A stretch of DNA of 64,000 nt from Flavobacteriales bacterium (GCA_020635395.1 JACJZV010000003.1:186001-250000); one strand, 5' to 3'; positions 16,371 through 25,145 are shown, counted from the first letter of the stretch. The notes: generated by a model from the sequence alone, not told the origin. Program-made: numbers and translations.

Positions 16371-17721
16371 ACTATCGTCGTCGTTTCGCGACCCTTCAGG
16401 ATATGTTTTTAAAAAAGATGACTTTGTTTATAGACATATAAGCAAGTCGGGCATTGAAAACTACGACCGTTTTATGCAAAATGGTCTTTACGAACAACTT
16501 GCAAAAAAAAAGTATCTTGTTCGGCACGAAGAAACGGAACGAAATGGCACTACGGCGGTCATAAAACCTGAGCAAATTAGCTTTATTTCATACCCATACG
16601 AGTGGTCGTTTAGTATGCTTAAAGATGCAGCTTTATTGACTTTAAACATACAAAAAGAAAGCATTCAAAAAGGTATGAGTTTGAAAGATGCCTCGGCCTA
16701 TAATGTTCAATTTGCCAATGGTATCCCCATTTTTATTGATACATTGTCTTTTGAGCCTTACCAAGAGGGCAAACCCTGGGTGGGATACAAACAATTCTGT
16801 CAGCATTTTTTGGCACCCCTTGCCTTGGCTTCTTATGTTGATATTCGATGTTTGCAACTTTTAAAGAACTATATAGACGGCATTCCGCTTGATTTGGCAT
16901 CAAAACTTTTACCGGTAAAAACGAAGTTCAAATTTTCGTTGGCCACACATATACATCTGCATGCAAAATCACAATTGAAATATGCCGACAAACAAACCAA
17001 CCAACACAAAGGCCGTGGCGTGAGCAAAATGGCCATGCTTGGTTTGATTGACAACCTAGCCAACGGCATTAAATCGTTGCAATGGAAACCCAAAGGAACT
17101 GAGTGGGGCGAGTATTATACATTTACCAATTATACCGACAATAGCTTTGATGCAAAGAAGCAATTGGTAGAAAAATATATTGACCAAACAAATGCAAAAA
17201 GCCTGTGGGATATGGGTGCAAACGATGGAACATTCAGCCGCATTGCAGCCGATAAAGCCATTGCTACCATTGCCTTCGACATTGACCCTATTGCCGTTGA
17301 AAAAAACTATATGCAAGGCAAAAAAACAAAAAAGCCCATGCTGCCTTTGCTGCAAGATCTTACCAATCCGAGTCCGGCATTGGGTTGGGCAAACATTGAA
17401 CGAGACAACCTTGCCACCAGAGGTATGGCGGATGTGGTTATGGCATTGGCATTGATTCATCATATTGCCATTAGCAACAACGTTTCGTTAGAAATGGTTG
17501 CAAAATACTTTTCTACTTTAGGACATTTTTTGATTATTGAGTTTGTGCCAAAACAAGACTCTCAAGTGCAAAAATTACTTGCCACCCGCACGGATATTTT
17601 TGAACATTATCATGAAACCGGATTTGAAAATTCATTTAATAATTATTTTGAGATTTTAGAAAAAAATAAGGTCGGAGACTCGCACCGAACCCTCTATCTG
17701 ATGAGAAAGAAACATGTTTAA
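16363..17721 (+). CDS. NoeA-like SAM-dependent methyltransferase
   Basis: 452 residues, soluble. The N-terminal ~280 residues ('FRDPSGYVFKKDDFVYRHI', 'FISYPYEWSFSMLKDAALL') are a conserved module of unknown role found with nodulation protein NoeA relatives. The C-terminal Rossmann methyltransferase starts with motif I 'SLWDMGANDGTFSRIA' (~290), then 'IAFDIDPIAVEKNY' with the acidic SAM-ribose contact, and 'VVMALALIHHIAIS' as motif IV/V. The substrate is unknown; partners suggest a cell-surface glycan or its lipid-linked precursor. Overlaps both neighbours by 8 nt. Confidence 0.82.
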   Translation: MIKLSSSFRDPSGYVFKKDDFVYRHISKSGIENYDRFMQNGLYEQLAKKKYLVRHEETERNGTTAVIKPEQISFISYPYEWSFSMLKDAALLTLNIQKESIQKGMSLKDASAYNVQFANGIPIFIDTLSFEPYQEGKPWVGYKQFCQHFLAPLALASYVDIRCLQLLKNYIDGIPLDLASKLLPVKTKFKFSLATHIHLHAKSQLKYADKQTNQHKGRGVSKMAMLGLIDNLANGIKSLQWKPKGTEWGEYYTFTNYTDNSFDAKKQLVEKYIDQTNAKSLWDMGANDGTFSRIAADKAIATIAFDIDPIAVEKNYMQGKKTKKPMLPLLQDLTNPSPALGWANIERDNLATRGMADVVMALALIHHIAISNNVSLEMVAKYFSTLGHFLIIEFVPKQDSQVQKLLATRTDIFEHYHETGFENSFNNYFEILEKNKVGDSHRTLYLMRKKHV

Positions 17722-19279
17722 AAAATTTCCGTGGCATACACTTTTTTTTGCCGCTTATCCGGTTTTGTTTTTGTATGCACACAATGTAGAGATTGTAAAA
17801 TCAAAAGAAATAATTAAACCTTTGACTCTCGTTTTATTGGGAACCGCAGTTGTTGCATTTGTTTTCTTTTTATTTTTTAAAAACCGAATAAAAGCGGGCA
17901 TCTTGGCATCAATTACTGCACTTTTGTTGCTCAGTTATGGGCTATATCACGAAAAATTGCATACTCTCAGTATTCCCTTTTTTACAGGTTCAATTCGTTT
18001 TGATTATAATTTTTACAAATGGGCAAGCCTCGGCATTTTTTGCGTAGTAGTATGGCGATTATACAAAACCAAATCTGATTTGAAAAACATAAATGGCCTG
18101 CTAAACATTGTTTCGTTGGTACTTATTTCTTTCTCTTTTTTCGAAATTATCCAATATCATTCCAAAAAACATTCCATACAAACAATTCAAAATGTACCTC
18201 AAATTATTGAAAAAGAGAATGTTAAAACATTGCGACCCACCATTTATTATTTTGTAATGGATGCCTACACCCGAAACGATGTTTTAAAAGAATATTTCAA
18301 TTTCGACAATTCGGCCTTTACCGATTATTTAAAACAAAAGGGATTTTATCTAGCAGATAAATCTATTTCAAATTATGGTCAAACGTTTTTGAGCTTGCCG
18401 TCTTCACTCAATATGAGTTATTTAGATTCTATAGCCAACGCATTTGGCGAAGATTTTGAAGATAGGTGGGCCATAAACGACTATTTGCAAAACAACAAAG
18501 TGCTTTGCACCTTAAAATCACAGGGATATAAATCTGTGGCCTTTGATGCCGCCATGTTTGACGTGGTTTTTCTTACCTCGGTTGATAAATTCATAAACAC
18601 CCCCGGAACCGAATTTAGCATGTTTTCGGTTGAGTTATTAAACAACTCCATTCTTACCGCTTTTAAAGATAAAAAGCAAAAAGCAAAAACCATTGGTAAT
18701 CCGGAAGATTTTCACCGAAAAAAGATTTTAAACGCATTTGAAAAGATAGAAATGCTGTCAAAATCGGACAAACCACATTTTGTGCATGCCCATGTTTTGG
18801 CACCTCACCAGCCATTTTTGTTTGACGAAAACGGCAATGCACAAGAAATAGACTACAGCTATCGTATATGGAAGCCACTAAAACCTGATTCTGACAATGC
18901 CGAATACAAAAAAGGCTATATTGGTCAATTAAAATTTGTCAACAAAAAGCTAATGAAAGCCATTGATGAAATATTGGCCAACAAGTCGCGTCCGTCTATC
19001 ATCATTATTCAAGGCGACCACGGCAGTTGCTCGGAATTGAGGAATTATTTGGGTTTTGAAAACAACGATTTTAAAGAGCGTTTTTCCATTTTGAATGCCT
19101 ACTATTTCCCCGACCAAGATTACTCGATGCTGTATGACAGTATTAGCCCTGTAAATTCATTTAAAGTAGTGCTAAACAAATATTTCGATGGAAACTATGA
19201 ATTAGATGAAGATCGGGCTTTTTTTAGCAATTGGGATAAACCATACAAAATGTATGACGTTACGGATAGCATCAAATAA
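17714..19279 (+). CDS. Membrane-anchored sulfatase-fold (alkaline phosphatase superfamily) enzyme
   Basis: 521 residues. About five membrane helices in residues 1-145, then a periplasmic sulfatase-fold domain: 'TIYYFVMDAYTRNDVL' (first metal Asp), 'SNYGQTFLSLPSSLNMSYL' (probable nucleophile Thr/Ser region), 'FVHAHVLAPHQPF', and 'SIIIIQGDHGSCSEL' (metal Asp-His). The layout matches phosphoethanolamine/phosphoglycerol transferase-like or sulfatase-like enzymes that modify surface glycans. The Cys-x-Pro-Ser-Arg formylglycine motif of true sulfatases is absent, so a phosphotransferase is more likely than a sulfate esterase. Last gene of the trio. Confidence 0.8.
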   Translation: MFKKFPWHTLFFAAYPVLFLYAHNVEIVKSKEIIKPLTLVLLGTAVVAFVFFLFFKNRIKAGILASITALLLLSYGLYHEKLHTLSIPFFTGSIRFDYNFYKWASLGIFCVVVWRLYKTKSDLKNINGLLNIVSLVLISFSFFEIIQYHSKKHSIQTIQNVPQIIEKENVKTLRPTIYYFVMDAYTRNDVLKEYFNFDNSAFTDYLKQKGFYLADKSISNYGQTFLSLPSSLNMSYLDSIANAFGEDFEDRWAINDYLQNNKVLCTLKSQGYKSVAFDAAMFDVVFLTSVDKFINTPGTEFSMFSVELLNNSILTAFKDKKQKAKTIGNPEDFHRKKILNAFEKIEMLSKSDKPHFVHAHVLAPHQPFLFDENGNAQEIDYSYRIWKPLKPDSDNAEYKKGYIGQLKFVNKKLMKAIDEILANKSRPSIIIIQGDHGSCSELRNYLGFENNDFKERFSILNAYYFPDQDYSMLYDSISPVNSFKVVLNKYFDGNYELDEDRAFFSNWDKPYKMYDVTDSIK

Positions 19280-19288
19280 CCGTTTGGG

Positions 19289-20308
19289 CTAAACAGACAG
19301 CTCTCCCACCCCCACAGATGTCATGGTAAGTGAGCCGCCGATGGCCTTGTCGTTAAAGATTTTGACATCGTCTTTGTCATTTTTCAAACCCAAAACATAG
19401 AGAAGTGGTAAATAATGCTCCGGTGTTGGAATGGAAAGTTCAAACGCTTTTCCTTGTGCTTTAAAATTGATTAAAGATGCATGATTACTGGTTTTAATGA
19501 ACGATTTCATTTTTTCGTTGGCTTCCAACGCCCAGTCATAGCCATATTCAGGCTCCTGCAATTTGTTCCAAGCCACCATGCCTAAATTATGCACCATGTT
19601 GCCGCTACCAATAATCAGTACACCTCGTTTTCTAAACTGTTGCAACTCCGTAGCCAACTCATAATGGTATTGTGCGGGTTTTGAATAATCAATGCTCATT
19701 TGAAAAACCGGAACATCCGCCATCGGATAAAGATGTTTTATTACCGTCCACGCCCCGTGGTCTAACCCCCATTGATAGTCGAGGCCAATTTCTGTTTTCT
19801 GTACTTCTTGCTTTACCTTTTCGGCACACTCAGGGCTACCGGGTGCAGGATAGTTTATCTCATAAAGCTCTTTGGGGAAACCACCAAAATCATGTATTGT
19901 TCGGGGTGTGGGCATGGCAGTAACCAACGTTCCTTTTGTTTCCCAATGTGCCGAAACACATAAAATTGCTTTAGGTTTTGGCAACGATTGACCAATGGAG
20001 CGAAAGGTTTTCACAAAATCATTTTCTTCAATAGCGTTCATTGGGCTGCCATGACCCAAAAAAAGAGCCGGCATCAATTTTTCAGACATACTGTTCTTTT
20101 TTGCTTTTTGTTCTTGTTTTTCATGAATAGTTGAGTCTGTTTTAATGATTGGTTGATTTGCCATTATGGTATCTATTTGCACACCACTGGTATCTATGAT
20201 AGAATTGCGTGCCAATGGTTCATTACTCCAGGCATCTATCAATTTTTTTATTCCAAAAAACGTTATTGGAACTCCCGCCATTAAAGCAATAAACTTTTTT
20301 CTATTCAT
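19289..20308 (-). CDS. LigB-family extradiol dioxygenase (YgiD/DODA-like) with N-terminal export signal
   Basis: 339 residues, roughly 75 longer at the N-terminus than YgiD. The catalytic domain begins near residue 80: 'MPALFLGHGSPMNA', 'LCVSAHWETKG', 'WGLDHGAWTVI', 'GVLIIGSGNMVHNLG' supply the metal-binding histidines and acid/base of 4,5-DOPA-type dioxygenases. The extension starts 'MNRKKFIALMAGVPITFFG', a hydrophobic segment preceded by R-K-K-F-I, resembling a weak Tat signal or an anchor, followed by a polar linker. The physiological substrate is unknown. Convergent with the trio (9 nt gap). Confidence 0.85.
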   Translation of the reverse strand: MNRKKFIALMAGVPITFFGIKKLIDAWSNEPLARNSIIDTSGVQIDTIMANQPIIKTDSTIHEKQEQKAKKNSMSEKLMPALFLGHGSPMNAIEENDFVKTFRSIGQSLPKPKAILCVSAHWETKGTLVTAMPTPRTIHDFGGFPKELYEINYPAPGSPECAEKVKQEVQKTEIGLDYQWGLDHGAWTVIKHLYPMADVPVFQMSIDYSKPAQYHYELATELQQFRKRGVLIIGSGNMVHNLGMVAWNKLQEPEYGYDWALEANEKMKSFIKTSNHASLINFKAQGKAFELSIPTPEHYLPLLYVLGLKNDKDDVKIFNDKAIGGSLTMTSVGVGELSV

Positions 20309-20332
20309 AAGTCATTACAACTAAAAAATGCC

Positions 20333-20806
20333 CTATTTTGTTTGCCTGCCGGTATAAAAAGAAAGGATAGCCAAACCGAGATATGAAACCAATTTTATGT
20401 AAAAAACTACGCCGGTTTGGTGGTACGGTTCGGGAGAATATAATTGTTCGGAAGCATCAAGTGGTGGGTACATTGTCCAACCACCGCTACTGGGTTTGGA
20501 AAGAGGAAAAAACCCAGAAACAAAATCAAGAATAAATTCAAACCTTGCCAAGAAAAGAATAAAAAACAAGATTAGAATGATGTTTTGCTCCACCCCACGA
20601 AACAATTTTAGAGCCGATTTTATTAGAAAAACAAAAAAAGTAGCAACTATAAAACCATAACCTACCAAAGTAGATTTTGTCAAAACGATGTAGGTATCGT
20701 GCAGTTGATATGATGTAGGAATATTTACCGTAAAAACCACCCCAATACATAAAATAAAGATACCCAATACCCAAATGAGTTCCGAAAACAATTCGTTTTT
20801 GTTCAT
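20333..20806 (-). CDS. Small membrane protein with cytochrome-oxidase-like motifs
   Basis: 157 residues with four hydrophobic segments. Two motifs are strikingly like heme-copper oxidase subunit I: 'YQLHDTYIVL' (compare HDTYYVVAHFHY) around residue 36 and 'SGGWTMYPPLDA' (compare GWTVYPPLS) around residue 108. Their order is reversed relative to CoxI, and the histidine pairs that bind heme a3 and copper are missing, so it is not an oxidase. Function unknown. Start at ATG 20806; TACCTTTG at 20813-20820 leaves only 6 nt before it. Confidence 0.65.
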   Translation of the reverse strand: MNKNELFSELIWVLGIFILCIGVVFTVNIPTSYQLHDTYIVLTKSTLVGYGFIVATFFVFLIKSALKLFRGVEQNIILILFFILFLARFEFILDFVSGFFPLSKPSSGGWTMYPPLDASEQLYSPEPYHQTGVVFYIKLVSYLGLAILSFYTGRQTK

Positions 20807-20812
20807 ACCGAA

Positions 20813-20820
20813 CAAAGGTA
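20813..20820 (-). promoter_or_regulatory. TAnnTTTG box of the oxidase-motif membrane protein
   Basis: TACCTTTG on the minus strand, 6 nt before the ATG at 20806. No clear TTG element upstream. Confidence 0.4.
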
Positions 20821-20839
20821 TATTATTTGGAAATAGTGG

Positions 20840-22258
20840 TTAAAATAATTGGTAGCTTAGGCCAATATGGATGTTGTAATAGTAATTGTCTGATGCTTTT
20901 TTCAAGGCTTTTACTGGGCCAAGCATTTGAATTATGGTTTCGAAACTTGCCGTTGCGTTTATATTTAATTGGGGCGAAAACCAATGATAATACACTGAAG
21001 TAAACCTCGGAAATATTGAACTTAATTTTAAGGTTTCTATTCGCTTGTGGTTTAAATCAAGACTGATTTGCGAAGTAAAAATATTTCTGGTATTGGGTTG
21101 AAATAGATAATTAAAACCTGTACCGAAATTTGTTTCGATATAAAAATTCGAGAAATCCTCATCTAGTCTTTTATCTATTTTACGTATTGGGGCAGTTTGA
21201 GTAACATTATCACTACTTCGAAAAGGAAAGTTTACACCACCTTGAAAGTGAAAGAAATAACCGAACTGTTCATACAACGATCTTTGGCTTGAAGATTCAT
21301 ATTTTGAATGTATAAAATATGAAGGGATAACATTTTGTTCGGCACTATAGGAATATACTTTGCCCGTGTCTGAATAAGTTAAAACATTATCTATTTTGCG
21401 TTGGTAATAACCATACATTTGAGAATAATGTGTCCACCTACTTCCCGAATATCTGTAAAATCTGTTTGCAAATTGCCAGTTATCATACAAAATAGAATAG
21501 TAGTCGATGTTTTTGTCAGCTGAAATTCCATTTACCGACAATATACTGTCCAAAGCTTTTATCTGTTTTTTAAGTCCTATTCTCGAATCAAGATATCGAG
21601 CATTTCTAATTTCGGTAATTCCTTTTGCCACTGATTCAATCTGTTCATTTGAATAATCAAAATCCTTATTAGATTTTAAATTTTCCAAAATAAACATGGC
21701 CTGCACAGCATCGGTAACCATATTTAAACGTCCATTACCAAAACCAAACGCAAAACTCATGGGCATTGCGATTGTATAAGAAGTATAGTAAATATGTAGT
21801 GGTTCCAAATTTTCAAAACCGCTCCAATTATATGTTGATACTAAATTAATCTCACGATATTTAAACCGCTTTTCTCTGTATTTTCTTGTGTCGGTTAATA
21901 TTCCAAATGTTGAAGAATTAGTTATATCGGAATTGCCCTTTAGATTATTAATTACGGTATTGTGTTTTGAAAAATCCTGAAAAACCAAAAGATTCATATT
22001 TCGTTGCACCAAATCCGTATTCATTAGAACAAAATAAGATGGATGTAGTCCAAACCTATTGGTTTTGCTGCTTTGATTAATGCTTCTTGTAAAATCGACC
22101 CCCTTACCAGCAGATGTTAGATCAAAATCAAGATTAAACCCTTTGTATTCCTGATACCTTGCTTGAAAATGATTCAAATCATATTTTTGGCCAAAAGCCA
22201 TAGCCGATAAGATGCACATAAACGCAATAAACACGGCATTTTTGATGGTTATTAACAT
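20840..22258 (-). CDS. Hypothetical outer-membrane-associated protein
   Basis: 472 residues. Signal peptide ends 'LSAMAFGQ|KYD'. The mature protein is rich in Tyr, Phe, Asn and alternating hydrophobic strands, and ends in 'IHIGLSYQLF', a C-terminal aromatic typical of beta-barrel outer-membrane proteins. The middle ('NEQIESVAKGITEIRNARYLD') is predicted helical. No family recognised. The gene stands between the tRNA terminator and the small membrane protein gene; the 33 nt gap to the latter carries that gene's own promoter box. Confidence 0.65.
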   Translation of the reverse strand: MLITIKNAVFIAFMCILSAMAFGQKYDLNHFQARYQEYKGFNLDFDLTSAGKGVDFTRSINQSSKTNRFGLHPSYFVLMNTDLVQRNMNLLVFQDFSKHNTVINNLKGNSDITNSSTFGILTDTRKYREKRFKYREINLVSTYNWSGFENLEPLHIYYTSYTIAMPMSFAFGFGNGRLNMVTDAVQAMFILENLKSNKDFDYSNEQIESVAKGITEIRNARYLDSRIGLKKQIKALDSILSVNGISADKNIDYYSILYDNWQFANRFYRYSGSRWTHYSQMYGYYQRKIDNVLTYSDTGKVYSYSAEQNVIPSYFIHSKYESSSQRSLYEQFGYFFHFQGGVNFPFRSSDNVTQTAPIRKIDKRLDEDFSNFYIETNFGTGFNYLFQPNTRNIFTSQISLDLNHKRIETLKLSSIFPRFTSVYYHWFSPQLNINATASFETIIQMLGPVKALKKASDNYYYNIHIGLSYQLF

Positions 22259-22440
22259 GTAATTATTTGTTTAAATTATTTCATTTTTGTTAACTCGACT
22301 CTCTAAAGCTATAGAAATCAATGGGTAACAAATGTATGCACTTTTAAGCCTTTACGAAAATTAAAAATTATTTTAAGCGTTTTCAGATTGAAACCATCTG
22401 ATTGAAGCGTCTCAAATTCAATATTCGTTTGAGTAAAAAC

Positions 22441-22470
22441 AAAAAGCCCCACTCAAAGGCAGGGCTTTTT
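22441..22470 (-). terminator. Intrinsic terminator after tRNA-Met
   Basis: Inverted arms AAAAAGCCC (22441-22449) and GGGCTTTTT (22462-22470) with a 12 nt loop; U-rich on the minus strand just after the tRNA 3' end, and A/T flanks could make it act in both directions. Confidence 0.75.
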
Positions 22471-22475
22471 ACCAG

Positions 22476-22549
22476 TAGCGAGGAGCAGGATCGAACTGCC
22501 GACCTCCGGGTTATGAATCCGACGCTCTAACCAGCTGAGCTACCTCGCC
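22476..22549 (-). tRNA. tRNA-Met (anticodon CAT)
   Basis: 74 nt cloverleaf on the minus strand: acceptor GGCGAGG pairing with CCTCGCT (one G-U), D-loop AGCTGGTTA, anticodon loop TTCATAA, T-loop TTCGATC, discriminator A. CCA is not encoded. The anticodon-stem closing A-C mismatch is seen in other Bacteroidota elongator tRNA-Met as I recall. An initiator is excluded by the G1-U72 pair and lack of the three G-C pairs; a lysidine-modified tRNA-Ile2 is less likely. Confidence 0.93.
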
Positions 22550-22561
22550 GAAAAAGGAGTG

Positions 22562-22591
22562 CAAAATTATCATTTTGAATTCTTTTTACAA
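22562..22591 (-). promoter_or_regulatory. tRNA-Met promoter
   Basis: Minus strand TTG (22589-22591), 19 nt spacer, TAATTTTG (22562-22569), 12 nt before the tRNA 5' end. Agrees with the consensus used by protein genes in the window. Confidence 0.65.
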
Positions 22592-22624
22592 CATTTTTTG
22601 GAACAAGATTTTTAGTCCGCAGAT

Positions 22625-22747
22625 TCAGCTCTTGAATGACATACTTTGATAAAGAGGCATGGTAGTTAGTTTATCATTTATCCATTTTTCTTTCATAATT
22701 ATAATGTCAAACCTATCAATGTGTTCTTCATATTCCGGCCTTATCAC
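22625..22747 (-). pseudogene. Short open frame, possible gene remnant
   Basis: A 40-codon minus-strand frame from GTG 22747 to TGA 22625 with coding-like composition ('VIRPEYEEHIDRFDIIIMKE', then 'KWINDKLTTM...'). It has no recognised family, no promoter and a stop directly before the GTG. It could be the 3' end of a decayed gene or chance. Confidence 0.2.
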
Positions 22748-22801
22748 CTATCCTTGAAGGCATTATTTCACACAGTTATAAAATAATGCGTTATTTGTGA
22801 T

Positions 22802-24592
22802 GTGAATTTAAAACAAATTGGATGGATCATTGCAAGTTGTTTTTTTGTGGCCTGCGGCAGAAGTTTTGGCGACAAACCACTTTTAAAATCCGTAAAATCA
22901 GAAAAAGTTTCGCCAAAAGTTAAATCGCAAATTGATGAAAAAATAAAAACCGCAAAGCAACTTTTTGATAACGAAAATTCTTTACAGGAAACCATCAAAC
23001 TCTTGAAAAAAGCCAACGAATTATCTACTCAACACATTTACAACCAAGGAATTATCATATCCACCTACGAACTCGGTAAAGTATATTTATCTCTTTCTGA
23101 CAACGCAAATGCCACCAAATATTTTTACGCCTCCATGAGAGAGTCTCATAACCTGAAAGATTCGACCAGCGAATCAAACGCCTATTTGGGTTTAGGTTTA
23201 GTAATGTATAACTTAAACAAATGGGAAGAGGCTATTTCCAATTTTGAATTGTCACTCAACTTTAACCCAAAACAGAAAAATCAAATTGGTTCATCAACAC
23301 AGGAATACCTTTTAGCACTTTGCTTTTTTAGACAAAATGAACTTGAAAAATCAAAGCAAATGCTGGAAAAAGTGCAACATTTTGCAAAAAAAAATAACGA
23401 CTGGGGGCGTGTTTCAGAAACGCAGCTTTACCTAAATAATATTTCTTCGATAGAAAATCTGGATAAAAATGTACTGACCGTGTATGATACCCTTTTAACA
23501 AGGTTTCAAAAAGCCAACGAAAAAGTAGGTGTATGTTATACCTTAGAGGGAAAAGCCAGGGCACTTCTCAAATTTGGCGAAACACAAAAGGCCGTTCAAG
23601 TTGCACTTCAATCATTAAATCTGGCTCAACAACTTGAAATGAATTTTCCTTTACAATCCATTTACGATATAGTTATAGAATCTGAATACAAAATTGGAGA
23701 CTATAAAAATGCCGCCACTCACATGCTTGAGTTGAAAGACCTTAAAAAACAAACCAATGCTGAAAACGCTAACACGGACGTGGTATTACTCATGGCTGAT
23801 TTCGAATTTGATAAAAAAGAGGCTGACTACAATGCCAAAATACTGCTCAAGAGTAAACAGCAATTCATTTTTTTGATTCTTACCATTGCATTTTTTATTG
23901 GAGGTGCAATCATTTTTGTGTCCAGAAAGAGTATTGTCAGAGAACGCAAGAGGTCGGATGATTTGTTGCACAATATTTTGCCTGAAGATACGGCCAAAGA
24001 GCTTAAACTAAATGGTTTTGCCGGAGCAAAAGCCCATAGCAATGTTACCATCGTTTTTGCCGATGTAAACAGTTTTACCAAAATAGCCAGCACATTAAAA
24101 CCGGAAGTTTTGGTAAAAATGCTCGATTCTTATTTCGGCAAATTTGATGATATAATAAAATCTTATCACGGCTCGATAGAAAAAATTAAGACCATTGGTG
24201 ATGCTTATATGTTCGTGGTCGGTCTTGCTCGTGGAGGCCAAAACGATGCTCACAATGCGGTAAAAGCATCAATGCAGATGCTAAAAGCGGTTGATGAATC
24301 TAAAATTGAGATGCAAAATAGGTTCGGCTGTCATTTTGAATTTAGATTTGGGATACACACAGGCGATGTGGTTTCAGGAGTGGTAGGTAGCGTAAAATAT
24401 GCATTCGACATTTGGGGCGATGCCGTTAATATAGCCGCAAGAATGGAAGAAAATGGAGTTCCGGGTCGGATAAACGTGTCTGAAAAGACCTACCAACTCA
24501 TCCAAGATGATTTTGAATTTGAATCGCGTGGTAAAATAACGATGAAAAACCGTGGTAACATAGGAATGTATTTTGCCGAGCAAAAAGCATAA
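22802..24592 (+). CDS. TPR-containing transmembrane adenylate cyclase (class III)
   Basis: 596 residues. N-terminal signal with possible lipobox 'SCFFVAC|GRS', a periplasmic region of TPR-like helical repeats (~30-320; 'NAYLGLGLVMYNLNKWEEAISNFELSLNF'-type), one membrane helix (~350-372, 'FIFLILTIAFFIGGAIIF'), and a class III cyclase domain (~400-590). Catalytic residues are present: metal Asp in 'VFADVNSFTK', Lys and metal Asp in 'KTIGDAYM', Asp in 'AFDIWGDAVN', transition-state Asn/Arg in 'NIAARME'. Lys plus Asp in the purine pocket predict ATP rather than GTP. Start GTG 22802; no in-frame ATG before the signal. Monocistronic. Confidence 0.88.
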   Translation: MNLKQIGWIIASCFFVACGRSFGDKPLLKSVKSEKVSPKVKSQIDEKIKTAKQLFDNENSLQETIKLLKKANELSTQHIYNQGIIISTYELGKVYLSLSDNANATKYFYASMRESHNLKDSTSESNAYLGLGLVMYNLNKWEEAISNFELSLNFNPKQKNQIGSSTQEYLLALCFFRQNELEKSKQMLEKVQHFAKKNNDWGRVSETQLYLNNISSIENLDKNVLTVYDTLLTRFQKANEKVGVCYTLEGKARALLKFGETQKAVQVALQSLNLAQQLEMNFPLQSIYDIVIESEYKIGDYKNAATHMLELKDLKKQTNAENANTDVVLLMADFEFDKKEADYNAKILLKSKQQFIFLILTIAFFIGGAIIFVSRKSIVRERKRSDDLLHNILPEDTAKELKLNGFAGAKAHSNVTIVFADVNSFTKIASTLKPEVLVKMLDSYFGKFDDIIKSYHGSIEKIKTIGDAYMFVVGLARGGQNDAHNAVKASMQMLKAVDESKIEMQNRFGCHFEFRFGIHTGDVVSGVVGSVKYAFDIWGDAVNIAARMEENGVPGRINVSEKTYQLIQDDFEFESRGKITMKNRGNIGMYFAEQKA

Positions 24593-24623
24593 AACCACTT
24601 TGATTATATCTCATGAAAATAGG

Positions 24624-25064
24624 CTAATTGCACATCACTGGACAAAACGAGGCACTTCCCGTTCTCAATGCTTCTGTGGCATCACTTTTTTTGTAAAATA
24701 TAACTCCGATTTGATCAGCACCCTCGGTACTTTGCGTAAGATAGAACCTAAATTTTATCAAATCATCAGCCCCCAGACCACATACTTTGTTCAGATTACT
24801 TTTACTAATTACTCCTCCAATGGTAGTGTTTGAGGGCAATCCATTTTTATCCACAAACCCAGTTTTATAGGCCGATATGAGGGCATTGGCGGCTTCCGTC
24901 GTAATAAATTCACCCTCTTTTGAAGGATCGTTTGAACTTTGAGTTTCCGTTGTTTTTGGTAATGCTTCATTATTTTTAGAAATAATTTTCGGAGCATTAA
25001 ACACCATGAATCCTATCAAAAGACCAAGCGATAATCCAGAAAAAAATTTGATGTTAGACTTCAT
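24624..25064 (-). CDS. Hypothetical membrane-anchored protein
   Basis: 146 residues. One N-terminal hydrophobic helix ('FFSGLSLGLLIGFMVF') without lipobox, a polar Ser/Thr/Lys linker, then a compact domain with 'TTEAANALISAYKTGFVD' and a C-terminus 'SASFCPVMCN' carrying paired cysteines. No family recognised; probably faces the periplasm. Start at ATG 25064, eight codons inside the longest frame, to give a normal Lys-rich n-region before the helix. Confidence 0.6.
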   Translation of the reverse strand: MKSNIKFFSGLSLGLLIGFMVFNAPKIISKNNEALPKTTETQSSNDPSKEGEFITTEAANALISAYKTGFVDKNGLPSNTTIGGVISKSNLNKVCGLGADDLIKFRFYLTQSTEGADQIGVIFYKKSDATEALRTGSASFCPVMCN

Positions 25065-25145
25065 AATAACTGTAATTTTAAAAGTCAAATCTATTGATTT
25101 TTTATTTAACCCTTATTTTACCCCCGTAAAATCTAAGGGGTCTTT

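Noticed and set aside
17714..19279. True sulfatase assignment
   Set aside because: The Cys/Ser-x-Pro-x-Arg formylglycine motif is missing; only the shared alkaline-phosphatase-superfamily metal sites are seen.
24573..24833. Plus-strand 86-codon frame after the cyclase gene
   Set aside because: Antisense shadow of the hypothetical membrane-anchored protein gene.
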